Positions 51,887-61,641 of a stretch of 64,000 nt of DNA are shown piece by piece (the stretch's first letter is position 1; every line of letters begins with the position of its first letter). The translations under genes were made by a program, and so were the position numbers. A model generated the notes under the pieces. The model was not told the origin of the DNA, did no database searches, and worked only from the letters and a program-made list of their open reading frames with translations. The DNA is from Actinomadura violacea (GTDB lineage Bacteria > Actinomycetota > Actinomycetes > Streptosporangiales > Streptosporangiaceae): contig NZ_JAGEPF010000021.1 of the NCBI RefSeq assembly GCF_017573465.1, positions 1 to 64,000 on the forward strand. The letters run 5' to 3'.

Positions 51887-52594
51887 TCAGGGCGTCCAGA
51901 TCATCGTGCGCTGGTGGAGGCGCCCCCCGCGGTACCTGAGGCCGGGGACGAGGCGGGCCGGGCCGTGCTCGGTGAAGCCCATGCGCCGGAAGAACGACAG
52001 CGCGCGGGTGTTCTCGCAGAGGGTCTGCAGGTGGCAGCCGGGGGAGCCGGTGGACCTGAGCCGGTCGAACCAGGCGGTCATGAGGTTCTCGGCGGCTCCG
52101 GTCCCGCGCGCCTCGGGGACGAGGTTGATGTGCAGATGCGCGGGCCAGCGGGGGTCCTCGAAGGCCGCCGCCCGGGGGCGCCCGCGGGCCGCGGCCCACA
52201 GCAGGTCCCCCGTGCTGCGCGCGAAGAAGGCCGCGAGGCGGGGGCGCAGCATGAGGCGGTGCGTCCGGATGGCCGCCAGCGTGCGGGCCTCCTCGCTCGG
52301 GAGGCGGGAGGAGTCCCGGCACCCGGTCAGGCAGCCGACGAGCCGTCCGCCGGACTCGGCGACGAAGAGCGACTCCGGCTCCAGGTCCATGTAGGGGGTG
52401 AGGTAGATGGCCGCCTCGGACTCCTCATGGCCCCACATGGACGCTGACGGGGAGTCCTCGCGGGCGCGGCCGAAGAGGGCGAGCAGTTCCGCGCGGTCAC
52501 TCTCGGTGAACGGCCTGATCTCCGCCGGTGCGGGGCGACCGGCGGTGCCATCGGGGGGCCAAGCCGTTCCGGTCTGCAGGTAAAGCGGGTTCAT
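51887..52594 (-). CDS. GNAT family acetyltransferase
   Basis: The 235-residue protein has the GNAT fold: AEIRPFTESDRAELLALF, acetyl-CoA-binding V-P-E-A-R-G-T-G-A (NLVPEARGTGAAENLM) and the C-terminal RALSFFRRMGFTEHG. The middle insertion rich in Arg/Ala (about residues 115-150) is longer than usual. Substrate unknown. The ATG at 52594 has no strong ribosome binding site. Confidence 0.8.
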   Translation of the reverse strand: MNPLYLQTGTAWPPDGTAGRPAPAEIRPFTESDRAELLALFGRAREDSPSASMWGHEESEAAIYLTPYMDLEPESLFVAESGGRLVGCLTGCRDSSRLPSEEARTLAAIRTHRLMLRPRLAAFFARSTGDLLWAAARGRPRAAAFEDPRWPAHLHINLVPEARGTGAAENLMTAWFDRLRSTGSPGCHLQTLCENTRALSFFRRMGFTEHGPARLVPGLRYRGGRLHQRTMIWTP

Positions 52595-52695
52595 GGTAAC
52601 CCCAACGTCCGGGACGGACCGGATGACTCCTAGCGATCAACGATGCGGATCGGGGCGCCCGGCCGGTGGCCCGGGGCGGATAGCGTTGGGGGCCT

Positions 52696-54348
52696 ATGAG
52701 CGCCACTCTCGTCGTCAAGGATCTCGCGGCCGGGCATGGGGACCGGGCGCTGTTCGACGGTCTCGACCTCGTCGTCGCCCCCGGCGACGTCGTCGGGCTG
52801 GTCGGCGGCAACGGGGCCGGGAAGTCGACGCTGCTGCGGCTGCTGGCCGGGCTCGGGACGCCGGAGGGCGGCGCCGTCCAGCTGAGCCCCGCGTCGGCGG
52901 TCGTCGGGTACCTGCCGCAGGAGCCGGAGCGGCGGCCGGACGAGACCGTCGCGGAGTTCCTCGCGCGCCGGACGGGCGTGGCGCGGGCGCAGGCCGACCT
53001 GGACGCGGCGACCGAGGGCCTGGTGGAGGGCCGCGCGGGCGCCGACGACGCCTACGCGGCGGCCCTGGAGCGCTGGCTCGCCCTCGGCGGCGCCGACCTG
53101 GAGGACCGGGCCGGGGAGGTCGCGGCCGAACTGGGCCTCGGGGTCGGGCTCGACCAGCCGATGACCGCGCTGTCGGGCGGCCAGGCCGCCCGCGCGGGGC
53201 TGGCGTCGCTGCTGCTCAGCCGGTACGACGTGTTCCTGCTGGACGAGCCGACCAACGACCTCGACCTGGACGGCCTGGAGCGGCTGGAGCGGTTCGTCAC
53301 CGGGCTGCGGGCCGGGACCGTGGTCGTCAGCCATGACCGCGAGTTCCTCGCCCGGACGGTCACCGGGGTCCTGGAACTGGACCTCGCCCAGCACCGGATC
53401 AACCTGTACGGCGGCGGATACGACGCCTACCTGGCCGAACGCGAGGTCGCCCGGCGGCACGCGCGGGCCGAGTACGAGGAGTACGCCGGGAAGCTGTCGG
53501 CACTGCAGGAGCGGGGCCGGATGCAGCGGTCCTGGATGGACAAGGGCGTCCGCAACGCGCGCCGCAAGGCCACCGACAACGACAAGGTCGGCCGCAAGTT
53601 CCGCTCCGAGGCCAGCGAGAAGCAGGCGGCGAAGGCGCGGCAGACCGAGCGGGCCATCGAGCGCCTCGACGCCGTCGAGGAGCCCCGCAAGGAGTGGGAA
53701 CTGCGGATGGAGATCGCCGCCGCGCCCCGGTCCGGCGCGGTGGTGGCGACGCTGCGCGGCGCGGTCGTGCGGCGCGGCCCGTTCACGCTCGGGCCGGTGG
53801 ACCTGGAGATCGGCTGGGCCGACCGGGTCGCGATCACGGGCGCGAACGGCGCGGGCAAGACCACGCTGCTGGGCGCGCTGCTCGGCCGGATCGTCCCGGA
53901 CGAGGGCGACGCCGCGCTCGGCCCCGGCGTGGTCGTCGGCGAGGTCGACCAGGCCCGCGGCCTGTTCCTCGGCGGCGAGCCGCTGCTGGACGCGTTCGCC
54001 GCCGCGTCCGGCCTGGATCCCGAGCCCGCCCGGACCCTGCTGGCGAAGTTCGGGCTGCGCGCCGGCCACGTGCTGCGCCCAGCGGCCACCCTGTCGCCCG
54101 GCGAGCGGACCCGCGCCGCCCTCGCCCTGCTCCAGGGCAAGGGCGTCAACCTGCTGGTCCTGGACGAGCCGACCAACCACCTGGACCTCCCGGCGATCGA
54201 GCAGCTCGAATCGGCGCTGGACTCCTACACCGGCACGCTGCTGCTGGTCACGCACGACCGCCGCATGCTCCAGGCCGTCCGCACCACCCGCCGCCTCACC
54301 GTAACCAACGGCCAGGTAACCGAAGACCTGGCCCCTGCCGCCTCGTGA
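52696..54348 (+). CDS. ABC-F family ATPase
   Basis: The 550-residue protein has two ABC nucleotide-binding domains with Walker A GLVGGNGAGKST and ITGANGAGKTT, signature LSGGQ and LSPGE, and Walker B LLLDEPTNDLD-like VFLLDEPTNDLD and LVLDEPTNHLD. There are no membrane helices. The linker (about residues 245-330) is rich in basic residues. ABC-F proteins act on the ribosome, for example in antibiotic resistance or translation control. No resistance gene is near, so its role is open. The start follows a TAGCGT-like -10. Confidence 0.88.
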   Translation: MSATLVVKDLAAGHGDRALFDGLDLVVAPGDVVGLVGGNGAGKSTLLRLLAGLGTPEGGAVQLSPASAVVGYLPQEPERRPDETVAEFLARRTGVARAQADLDAATEGLVEGRAGADDAYAAALERWLALGGADLEDRAGEVAAELGLGVGLDQPMTALSGGQAARAGLASLLLSRYDVFLLDEPTNDLDLDGLERLERFVTGLRAGTVVVSHDREFLARTVTGVLELDLAQHRINLYGGGYDAYLAEREVARRHARAEYEEYAGKLSALQERGRMQRSWMDKGVRNARRKATDNDKVGRKFRSEASEKQAAKARQTERAIERLDAVEEPRKEWELRMEIAAAPRSGAVVATLRGAVVRRGPFTLGPVDLEIGWADRVAITGANGAGKTTLLGALLGRIVPDEGDAALGPGVVVGEVDQARGLFLGGEPLLDAFAAASGLDPEPARTLLAKFGLRAGHVLRPAATLSPGERTRAALALLQGKGVNLLVLDEPTNHLDLPAIEQLESALDSYTGTLLLVTHDRRMLQAVRTTRRLTVTNGQVTEDLAPAAS

Positions 54349-54370
54349 CCCGGCGCCTCGTCCGCGACGG

Positions 54371-55330
54371 TCAATCGCGGTACAGGACACCGCTCGCGCT
54401 CTTGGTCTTCTTGCCCGAGTCGTAGTAGACGAGGTCTGCCTTGCCGCCCTTGCGCCGGGTGAGATGCATGTCGCCGACATCGCAGTCGGATGCATCGTCG
54501 GAAAAGTCGGTGCGAACCGTGAGGGTCCTGTCCGAGAAGGTGAGCGGCACGGCCGTGCCCGCGCATTTCCCGTGGAGGTAGCGGATCTCTCCGTCCTTCT
54601 TGCCTTCCTCGAGAGTCAGCTCCACGTCCCACTCGGAGTGTTCGGCGCCACGGTCGGTGGCCTTCCCCTTCCATGTCCCGGCCAGCGCGGTGGGCACCGC
54701 GACCTCGGCCGACGGTCTGTCGTCCAGGACGGCGCTCAGCAGCGTCGCGCTCGCGACCAGGAACCAGAACCCGGCCCAGAGGACGGCGCAGCCGATGCCG
54801 AGCCTCGACACCACCTTGCGGCGGCGCTGCGGCGCGGCCTGGTGGGTCGGCGAGGGCGGGACATACGGGAAAGGCGACCGGGGTGGTGGCGGGTGGCGGT
54901 GCGGCGGCGGGTACGTGGGGGGCGGCGGCGCGCCCGGCGCGGCGGAATCCCAGGGATCGGCCTCCCGGCCCGGAGCGGGAGGCGCGCCCGGCGCGCCCGG
55001 AGAGGCGGCGTCCCAGGGATCGTCGACGACCTCCTCGACCGTCGGCGCCGGCCCGTCCTCGCCGGCATCCTCCGCCGCCTCGCGGACGCTGCGGCGGTGG
55101 GCGTCGTAGGCGGCACGGTCCCGGGTGAGGACGGTGTACGCGGCATTGAGCCGCTGGAAGCGTTCCGTTGCTGCGGCCTTCGCCTCGGGGCCGCCCGCGA
55201 CGGTGTCCGGATGGCGGTCGCGGGCCAGCCTCCGCCACGCCTTCTTGATCTCCTCCGCCGACGCGTCCGGGCGGACGTCCAGGAGGTCGTATGCGTCCTC
55301 GTCCGCCGGCTCGCCGAACGCCGCGGGCAC
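54371..55330 (-). CDS. Membrane protein with an N-terminal J domain
   Basis: The 319-residue protein starts with a DnaJ J domain (residues about 13-78) with the HPD motif in DRHPDTVAGG. A long Pro-rich cytoplasmic region, one membrane helix (about 185-205) and an extracytoplasmic domain with a GTWKGKA start and TSWDVELTLEEG-type strands follow. The combination suggests DnaK recruitment to the membrane. The outer domain has no named family known to me. The GTG at 55330 is three bases from the previous stop. Confidence 0.78.
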   Translation of the reverse strand: MPAAFGEPADEDAYDLLDVRPDASAEEIKKAWRRLARDRHPDTVAGGPEAKAAATERFQRLNAAYTVLTRDRAAYDAHRRSVREAAEDAGEDGPAPTVEEVVDDPWDAASPGAPGAPPAPGREADPWDSAAPGAPPPPTYPPPHRHPPPPRSPFPYVPPSPTHQAAPQRRRKVVSRLGIGCAVLWAGFWFLVASATLLSAVLDDRPSAEVAVPTALAGTWKGKATDRGAEHSEWDVELTLEEGKKDGEIRYLHGKCAGTAVPLTFSDRTLTVRTDFSDDASDCDVGDMHLTRRKGGKADLVYYDSGKKTKSASGVLYRD

Positions 55331-55332
55331 GG

Positions 55333-56049
55333 TCAGCGGCCGATCCTGCGCGCCACCGACGCCCGGTAGCAGGTCAGCGACCAGTGGGCGGTGGCCGGGC
55401 TGTGGCCCGCCGGGACGACCATGGTCCCGGTGGCGACCGTCACGTCGTTCGCTCCGGCGAGGAAGTAGACGAACGCGGTGAACCGATGCTCGAACCCCTC
55501 GTAGTACCAGAGGTTCCGCAGCACCTTCTGCCCCTGGAGGAACGGCGTCTGGAGGAGTTCCTGAGCGCGCGGCGGCAGATTCCCGAGCACCCCGCCGGCC
55601 GCCTGCGACAGCCCGATCTCGGGCGGCGGCGGCGCGGCGGCGCCCGCCGCCGGACCCGGCTGCGGTGCCGGACGGTGGTCCACCGCGACGTGCCGCAGCG
55701 AACCGGGCGCGAACTGGAACGAGGAGATCGCGTAGACGGGGCGGTGGTCGGTGTTGATCCGCGGCTCGGCGATGGACAGCCCGGCGTGGCCGAACGTCAC
55801 GGCGTACGGCCTGCCGTCGGCCGCGGGGTCGCGTCCGGTGAACCAGTCGATCGCCGTGCCCGACAGCTCGGCGAGCCGCTGCCGGGTGCGCGGCCCGATC
55901 GACTCCCAGCACTCCGCCCGCAGCGCGTCCCCGAGGGCCATCTCGCCGGGGCGGTGCAGGCCGGCCGCGCGCGGCCGGCCGAGCGCGCCGTCGCGCCGCA
56001 CCTCGGGTGTGCCGGGGGCGGACGGCACCATCGGAAAGGACGAGCTCAT
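55333..56049 (-). CDS. Protein of unknown function
   Basis: The 238-residue protein is not recognised. It has no signal peptide or membrane helix. Visible features are an Ala/Pro/Gly-rich middle and a C-terminal part with AHWSLTCYRASVARR. The ATG at 56049 follows GAGGGTC; a start at 56079 is possible. It precedes the J-domain gene by two bases, so they are probably co-transcribed and may work together. Confidence 0.65.
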   Translation of the reverse strand: MSSSFPMVPSAPGTPEVRRDGALGRPRAAGLHRPGEMALGDALRAECWESIGPRTRQRLAELSGTAIDWFTGRDPAADGRPYAVTFGHAGLSIAEPRINTDHRPVYAISSFQFAPGSLRHVAVDHRPAPQPGPAAGAAAPPPPEIGLSQAAGGVLGNLPPRAQELLQTPFLQGQKVLRNLWYYEGFEHRFTAFVYFLAGANDVTVATGTMVVPAGHSPATAHWSLTCYRASVARRIGR

Positions 56050-56212
56050 GGACTGACCCTCTTGACCACCGGCTGACATTTCCTTGATCAGATTAATGGG
56101 TGCCCGGTCGGGACGGGGAAGGGTGGACGATCGTTACGGAGCCGTGTCGCTTGCCGCACCGCCCATGAACGCCACGGGCGGGCGGTTCTGCCGCATCGGC
56201 CGCACAACCGGG

Positions 56213-57331
56213 TCAGGACGTGTCGATGGCGGTGGGGGAGAGGATGTTGGACAGGACCATGGCGGCGCAGCCGGTGAGGCCGGCGGTCTCGCCGAGGCGG
56301 CTCGGCTCGATCCGCAGGCTGCGGGTCGCGAGGACCGTGGAGCGCTGGTAGACGACCTCGCGCAGGCCCGCGATGAGCGGCTCGTCGGCGCCGACGAGGT
56401 CGCCGCCGAGGACGACGACGGCGGGGTTGAGCAGGTTCACGGCGGTCGCGACGACCTCGCCGATGCGGCGGCCCGCCTCGCGCAGCAGCGCGACGGTGGC
56501 GGGGTCGCCGGCGCGGGCCATGGCGGCGAGCGCGGGCAGGTCGGCGGCGGACGAGCGGGCCAGCAGGGCGGTGCCGCCGGCGACGGCCTCGACGCAGCCG
56601 GTGTTGCCGCAGCGGCACGGCGCGTCCCCGGCGGACGGGACGGGGACGTGCCCGATCTCGCCGGCCGCGCCGAGCGCGCCGCGCTGGATGGCGCCGCCCG
56701 CGATGACGCCCGCGCCGATGCCGGTGGACACCTTGACGAACAGCAGGTCGCGGACGCCGGGGTGGGCCTGGTGCTCGCCGAGCGCGGCGGTGTTGACCTC
56801 GTTGTCGAGGTGGGCGGGGACGCCGAACCGCGCCAGCACGGGCGGGCCGACCTCTACGCGGTCCCAGCGCCCGGCGACGTGCTCGACGGCGTCGGGGACG
56901 CCGAGGCCGACGCCCCGGATCGCCGCGGGGTCGAGGCCGGACCCGGCGAGCAGGTCGGTCCACTGGTCGAGGAGGCGGGGCAGGGTCTCGCCGGCGGTGG
57001 GGCCGGCGGGCGGCGCGTCGGCCTGGGCGAGGACGCGGCCGGCGAGGTCGCAGACGGCGAGCTGGCCGCGGGACTGGCCGAGGTTGGCGACCAGCACGGC
57101 GCCGCCGGCGGCGTTGAACTCCAGCCGGGCCGGGGGGCGGCCGCCGGTGGACGGGCCGTCGGCGCGCTCGACGACGAGGCCGCGGCCGATCAGGTCGGCG
57201 ACGCGGGTGGCGACTGCGGGCCGGGAGAGGCCGGTGACGCGGCCGAGCTCGGCGCGGGTGGCGACGCGGTCCTCGCGGATGAGGCGCAGCACGTCGCCGG
57301 TCGTGCACGGGCGGGTCACGGGGCGCGGCAT
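56213..57331 (-). CDS. ROK family transcriptional regulator
   Basis: The 372-residue protein has an N-terminal helix-turn-helix ([23 protein letters not shown]) and a C-terminal ROK domain with the zinc-site [11 protein letters not shown] and the ATP-like phosphate loop [13 protein letters not shown]. It is divergent from edd-glk-eda, with 148 bases between the starts, and probably controls that operon in response to a sugar or sugar phosphate. The ATG at 57331 was chosen over a TTG at 57343 with no clear site for either. Confidence 0.82.
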   Translation of the reverse strand: MPRPVTRPCTTGDVLRLIREDRVATRAELGRVTGLSRPAVATRVADLIGRGLVVERADGPSTGGRPPARLEFNAAGGAVLVANLGQSRGQLAVCDLAGRVLAQADAPPAGPTAGETLPRLLDQWTDLLAGSGLDPAAIRGVGLGVPDAVEHVAGRWDRVEVGPPVLARFGVPAHLDNEVNTAALGEHQAHPGVRDLLFVKVSTGIGAGVIAGGAIQRGALGAAGEIGHVPVPSAGDAPCRCGNTGCVEAVAGGTALLARSSAADLPALAAMARAGDPATVALLREAGRRIGEVVATAVNLLNPAVVVLGGDLVGADEPLIAGLREVVYQRSTVLATRSLRIEPSRLGETAGLTGCAAMVLSNILSPTAIDTS

Positions 57332-57479
57332 CCGGTCAGTCAAGCACGCGTCTGTTCGGTGCGTCCAGTTGGCCGAACCGACGGACTTTTGTCAGTTGAA
57401 GTTCATAAGTCGGCTTGTATGGGTGACGTATGTCTCGATAGTTTGGCGATCTACCGATCCCCCTGGTCTGGAGCTTGCG

Positions 57480-59297
57480 ATGGCCTTGCACCCCGTCTTG
57501 GAACGCGTCACACAGCGCATCGCCGAGCGGAGCGCCGCCCGGCGCACCGCCTACCTCGACCGCATCGGCGCCGCCCGCACGCAGGGCCCGGCGCGCGGCG
57601 GCATGGGGTGCGCGAACCTGGCGCACGGGTTCGCGGCCTGCGGCGTCCAGGACAAGCTGTGGCTGCGCGGGAACGTCACGCCGAACATCGCGATCGTGTC
57701 GGCCTACAACGACATGCTCTCCGCGCACCAGCCGTTGAAGGACTACCCGGACATCCTGAAGGCCGCGATCCGCCGCGCGGGCGGCACCGCGCAGTTCGCG
57801 GGCGGCGTCCCGGCGATGTGCGACGGCATCACGCAGGGCCGCGCCGGCATGGAGCTGTCGCTGTTCAGCCGGGACGTGGTGGCGATGGCGACGGCGGTGG
57901 CGCTGTCGCACGACATGTTCGACGGCGCGCTGATGCTCGGCGTGTGCGACAAGATCGTCCCGGGGCTGGTCATCGGGGCGCTGGCGTTCGGGCACCTGCC
58001 GGTGATCCTGGTGCCGGCCGGGCCGATGGCGTCCGGGCTGCCGAACGCGCGGAAGGCGAAGGTCCGCAAGCGGTACGCGGCGGGCGAGATCGGTCGTGAC
58101 GAGCTGCTCGCCGCGGAGTCCGCGTCCTACCACTCGCCCGGCACCTGCACCTTCTACGGGACGGCCAACTCCAACCAGCTGCTCATGGAGGTCATGGGGC
58201 TGCACCTGCCGGGCGCGAGCTTCGTCCCGCCGGGCACGCCGCTGCGCGACGGGCTGACCGAGGCGGCGGGGCGCCGTGTCCTGAAGCTGACTGACCTGGC
58301 GGACGAGTACACCCCGATCGGCGAGCTGCTGGACGAGCGGGCGTTCGCCAACGCGGTCGTCGCGCTGCTGGCGACGGGCGGGTCCACCAACCACACGCTG
58401 CACCTGGTCGCCATGGCCGCCGCCGCGGGCATCGAGCTGACCTGGGACGACTTCGACGAGCTGTCGAAGGTGACGCCGCTGCTCACCCGGCTCTACCCGA
58501 ACGGGACCGCCGACGTGAACCACTTCCACGCCGCGGGCGGCACCGCGTTCCTCATCGGCGAGCTGATCGACGCCGGGCTGCTGCACGAGGACGCCCGGAC
58601 GGTCGGCGGCGCCACGCTCGCCGCGTACCGGCAGGTGCCGCGGATGGACGGCGGCCGGGTGGTCTGGGAGGACGCGCCCGCCGAGTCCGGCGACCCGGAC
58701 GTCCTGCGTCCCGCCGCCGAGCCGTTCGACACCCACGGCGGCCTGCACACCGTGAACGGCAACCTGGGCCGCGCGGTGGTCAAGGTGTCGGCGGTCCGGC
58801 CGGAGCACCGCACGGTCGAGGCGCCCGCCCGGGTGTTCGAGTCGCAGGAGGCGCTGCAGGAGGCGTTCGCCGCCGGGGAGCTGGACCGGGACGTCGTCGC
58901 GGTCGTCCGGCACCAGGGGCCGCGCGCCAACGGGATGCCGGAGCTGCACCGCCTCACCCCGCCGCTGTCGGTCCTGCAGGACCGCGGGTTCCGGGTCGCG
59001 CTGGTCACGGACGGTCGTATGTCGGGCGCCTCTGGGGCGGTGCCCGCCGCGATCCACGTGTCGCCGGAGGCGGCGGCGGGTGGCCCGCTCGCCCGCGTCC
59101 GCGACGGCGACGTCGTCCGGCTGGACGCCGACAAGGGGCTGCTGGAGGTGCTCGTGCCGGACGAGGAGTTCGACGCGCGGATCCCCTCCGGCGCGGCGCC
59201 GTCCGCAGGGGAGTCGACGGGCACCGGACGGGAGCTGTTCGAGGTGTTCCGCCGCTCCGTCGGCGCGGCCGAGCTCGGCGCGGGGGTGTTCGCATGA
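57480..59297 (+). CDS. edd: 6-phosphogluconate dehydratase (Entner-Doudoroff pathway)
   Basis: The 605-residue enzyme has the IlvD/Edd marks: [33 protein letters not shown] and GVCDKIVPG with conserved cysteines for the 4Fe-4S cluster, and [11 protein letters not shown]. It removes water from 6-phosphogluconate to give KDPG. The length and motif set fit Edd rather than IlvD. The ATG at 57480 follows GGAG. The stop overlaps an alternative glk start. Confidence 0.9.
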   Translation: MALHPVLERVTQRIAERSAARRTAYLDRIGAARTQGPARGGMGCANLAHGFAACGVQDKLWLRGNVTPNIAIVSAYNDMLSAHQPLKDYPDILKAAIRRAGGTAQFAGGVPAMCDGITQGRAGMELSLFSRDVVAMATAVALSHDMFDGALMLGVCDKIVPGLVIGALAFGHLPVILVPAGPMASGLPNARKAKVRKRYAAGEIGRDELLAAESASYHSPGTCTFYGTANSNQLLMEVMGLHLPGASFVPPGTPLRDGLTEAAGRRVLKLTDLADEYTPIGELLDERAFANAVVALLATGGSTNHTLHLVAMAAAAGIELTWDDFDELSKVTPLLTRLYPNGTADVNHFHAAGGTAFLIGELIDAGLLHEDARTVGGATLAAYRQVPRMDGGRVVWEDAPAESGDPDVLRPAAEPFDTHGGLHTVNGNLGRAVVKVSAVRPEHRTVEAPARVFESQEALQEAFAAGELDRDVVAVVRHQGPRANGMPELHRLTPPLSVLQDRGFRVALVTDGRMSGASGAVPAAIHVSPEAAAGGPLARVRDGDVVRLDADKGLLEVLVPDEEFDARIPSGAAPSAGESTGTGRELFEVFRRSVGAAELGAGVFA

Positions 59298-59347
59298 GCG
59301 CAGCGAACCGGGGGGCGTGGGGGGTCGCCCCCCCACAAGAGGCTCGC

Positions 59348-60331
59348 ATGACCGGGACCTGGCTGGTCGCCGACGTCGGCGGCACGAACGCCCGGTTCGC
59401 GCTGGTGGACGGCCCGGACGGCGCTCCGTACCGGGTGGGGTCGCTGCCCACCCGCGACCACGCGGGACTGGCCGAGGCGGCGGCGGCCTACCTCGACCGG
59501 TACGCGCCGGACGTCCGCCCGGCGGCGGCGTGCCTGGCGGTGGCGGGTCCCGTCGCGAACGGGGCCTACCACCTGACCAACGCGGGCTGGCCCAAGGGCA
59601 CGCCGCGGCAGGTGCGCGAGCACCTCGGCGTCCCGCACCTGGAGGTCCTCAACGACTTCGAGGCGCTCGCCCTCGCCCTGCCCCGCCTGGGCCCCGGCGA
59701 CGTGATCCCGATCGGCGCCGCCGCGCGGACCGGCGAGGCGGCGCCGCTCGCGGTCGTCGGCCCGGGCACCGGCCTCGGCGTCGCCGGGCTCGTCCCGACG
59801 CCGGCCGGGTGGGTGCCGCTGCCCGGCGAGGGCGGGCAGGTGGACATCCCGGCCGCGACCGACCGGGAGCTGGCGGTCGCGCGGCTGCTGCGCGCCGAGC
59901 ACGGCGCCGCCCGCGCCGAGTCCCTGCTGTCGGGCACCGGCCTCGCCCGCATCCACCGCTACCTGGCGATGCTCGACGGTGTGCAGGCCGAACCCCTCGA
60001 CCCCGCGCGGATCTGCGCGCACGGCGACGACCCGCTCTGCGCGGAGGCCGTCGGGATGTTCTGCGCCCTGCTCGGCTCGGTCGCCGGGAACGCGGCGCTG
60101 ACGCTCGGCGCGCGCGGCGGCGTCCACCTCGGCGGCGGGATCCTCCCGCGCATCGCGGACGAGCTGCGCCGCAGCGACTTCCGCGTCCGGTTCGAGGCCA
60201 AGCCGCCCGTCGAGGACTATATGCGGGCGATCCCGACCTCGCTGATCGTCCATCCGAACCCGGCGCTCCTCGGCGCCGCCGCCCGGCTGGCGCAGACCCC
60301 CGCCGCCCTGGAGACACTGGAGACCGCATGA
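59348..60331 (+). CDS. glk: Glucokinase (Glk family)
   Basis: The 327-residue enzyme has the Glk (PF02685) pattern with [36 protein letters not shown] and [12 protein letters not shown]. This is the proteobacterial glucokinase family rather than the ROK type usual in actinomycetes. I chose the ATG at 59348, which follows AAGAGG and matches the family N-terminus; the ATG at 59294 overlaps the edd stop. It phosphorylates glucose released by the beta- and alpha-glucosidases encoded in this window. Confidence 0.88.
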   Translation: MTGTWLVADVGGTNARFALVDGPDGAPYRVGSLPTRDHAGLAEAAAAYLDRYAPDVRPAAACLAVAGPVANGAYHLTNAGWPKGTPRQVREHLGVPHLEVLNDFEALALALPRLGPGDVIPIGAAARTGEAAPLAVVGPGTGLGVAGLVPTPAGWVPLPGEGGQVDIPAATDRELAVARLLRAEHGAARAESLLSGTGLARIHRYLAMLDGVQAEPLDPARICAHGDDPLCAEAVGMFCALLGSVAGNAALTLGARGGVHLGGGILPRIADELRRSDFRVRFEAKPPVEDYMRAIPTSLIVHPNPALLGAAARLAQTPAALETLETA

Positions 60332-60954
60332 TCACCGAAGAGCTGCTCGGGCTGGCGCCCGTCGTCCCGGTCGTCGTCCTGGACGACGCCGCCCACGCGG
60401 TGCCGCTGGCCCGCGCCCTCGTCGCGGGCGGCCTGCCCGCGATCGAGGTGACGCTGCGCACCCCCGCCGCCGCCGAGTCGATCGAGCGGATCGCCGCCGA
60501 GGTGCCGGACGCCGTCGTCGGCGCCGGGACGGTCGTCACCGCGCACGACGCCGAACGGTCGCTCAAGGCGGGCGCCCGGTTCCTGGTCAGCCCCGGATGC
60601 ACGCCCCGGCTGCGCGCCGCGATGGCGGGCACCGGCCTGCCGTTCCTGCCGGGCGTCTCCAGCGCGTCCGAGGCGATGGCGCTGCTGGAGGAGGGGATCA
60701 CCGCGATGAAGTTCTTCCCCGCCGAGCCGGCCGGCGGCGTCCCCTACCTCAAGGCGCTCGGCGGGCCGCTGCCGCAGATCACGTTCTGCCCGACCGGCGG
60801 GATCCGGCCCGGCAACGCCGCCGACTACCTCGCGCTGCCGAACGTCCGCTGCGTCGGCGGCACCTGGCTCACCCCGTCCGACGCCGTCGCCGCCGGGGAC
60901 TGGGACCGGATCCGCGCGCTCGCCGCCGAGGCCGCCGCCCTGCGCCCGAACTGA
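60328..60954 (+). CDS. eda: 2-keto-3-deoxy-6-phosphogluconate aldolase
   Basis: The 208-residue enzyme has the KDPG aldolase pattern: [28 protein letters not shown] and the Schiff-base lysine in AMKFFPAE (about residue 130), plus PTGGI. It splits KDPG to pyruvate and glyceraldehyde 3-phosphate. The ATG at 60328 overlaps the glk stop. No zwf or pgl gene is in the window. Confidence 0.9.
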   Translation: MITEELLGLAPVVPVVVLDDAAHAVPLARALVAGGLPAIEVTLRTPAAAESIERIAAEVPDAVVGAGTVVTAHDAERSLKAGARFLVSPGCTPRLRAAMAGTGLPFLPGVSSASEAMALLEEGITAMKFFPAEPAGGVPYLKALGGPLPQITFCPTGGIRPGNAADYLALPNVRCVGGTWLTPSDAVAAGDWDRIRALAAEAAALRPN

Positions 60955-61017
60955 TGTCACGTCCGCGGGTCTCCCTCACGTCTCCTGGGCAGGAGCGAGA
61001 AACGAGGGAGGCCCGCA

Positions 61018-61413
61018 ATGGACACCACGAACATCCGCGAGACGCTCGACGGCCTGGCGCGGCAGCGCACCGTCCTGCTCACCACCTACCGCAAGGACGG
61101 CACGCCGGTCGGGACGCCGGTGAACGTCGTCGTCCGCGGCGACCACGCCTACTTCCGCACCTACGACAAGGCGTACAAGACCAAGCGGCTGGCCCGTAAC
61201 CCCGAGGTCGAGATCGCGCCGAGCACCTACAGCGGGAAGGTCACCGGCCCCTCGGTGCACGGCCGCGTGCGCCTGCTCAGCGAGGACGAGGCGAAGCCGA
61301 TCCGCCGGATGCTGGCGCGCAAGCACCGCTTCCAGCAGGGCTTCGCCGTCCCCCTCCTTCACCGGGTGAAGCGCTACCGGACGCTGCACTACGAGCTGAC
61401 GCTCGACGCCTGA
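61018..61413 (+). CDS. PPOX-class F420-dependent oxidoreductase
   Basis: The 131-residue protein has the split-barrel flavin/F420-binding pattern (RTVLLTTYRKDGTPVGTPVNVVV; RTYDKAYKTKRLARNPEVEIAPS) typical of small F420-dependent PPOX-family enzymes. Substrate unknown. The ATG at 61018 follows GGGAGG. Confidence 0.82.
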   Translation: MDTTNIRETLDGLARQRTVLLTTYRKDGTPVGTPVNVVVRGDHAYFRTYDKAYKTKRLARNPEVEIAPSTYSGKVTGPSVHGRVRLLSEDEAKPIRRMLARKHRFQQGFAVPLLHRVKRYRTLHYELTLDA

Positions 61414-61568
61414 CCGCCGTCCCGGTGCGGGCACGGCCCGGCGCCCAGCCGGGCCCCGCCCGCCGCCGGGACGAGGTCCATCCGCAGCCGCCCGCAGGAG
61501 CAGCGGCTCCACACGACGACGCCGTCACTGGTGAGATGCCGGGAAAGGACCCTGTCGCGCTGTGTCAT
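61389..61568 (-). CDS. Small Cys-rich protein, possible zinc binder
   Basis: The 59-residue product has a CSCG pair and a CPH near the C-terminus, which could bind one metal ion. It fills the gap between the F420 gene and the LysR gene, overlapping the former by 25 bases in antisense. The ATG at 61568 has no ribosome binding site. I do not recognise it with certainty. Confidence 0.5.
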   Translation of the reverse strand: MTQRDRVLSRHLTSDGVVVWSRCSCGRLRMDLVPAAGGARLGAGPCPHRDGGQASSVSS

Positions 61569-61641
61569 GACGGCAGTCTGCACAGGCCCGAACATTGCCG
61601 TCCATTTCACATTTCCGCACCCGTATGTGCAAGATGATTGC

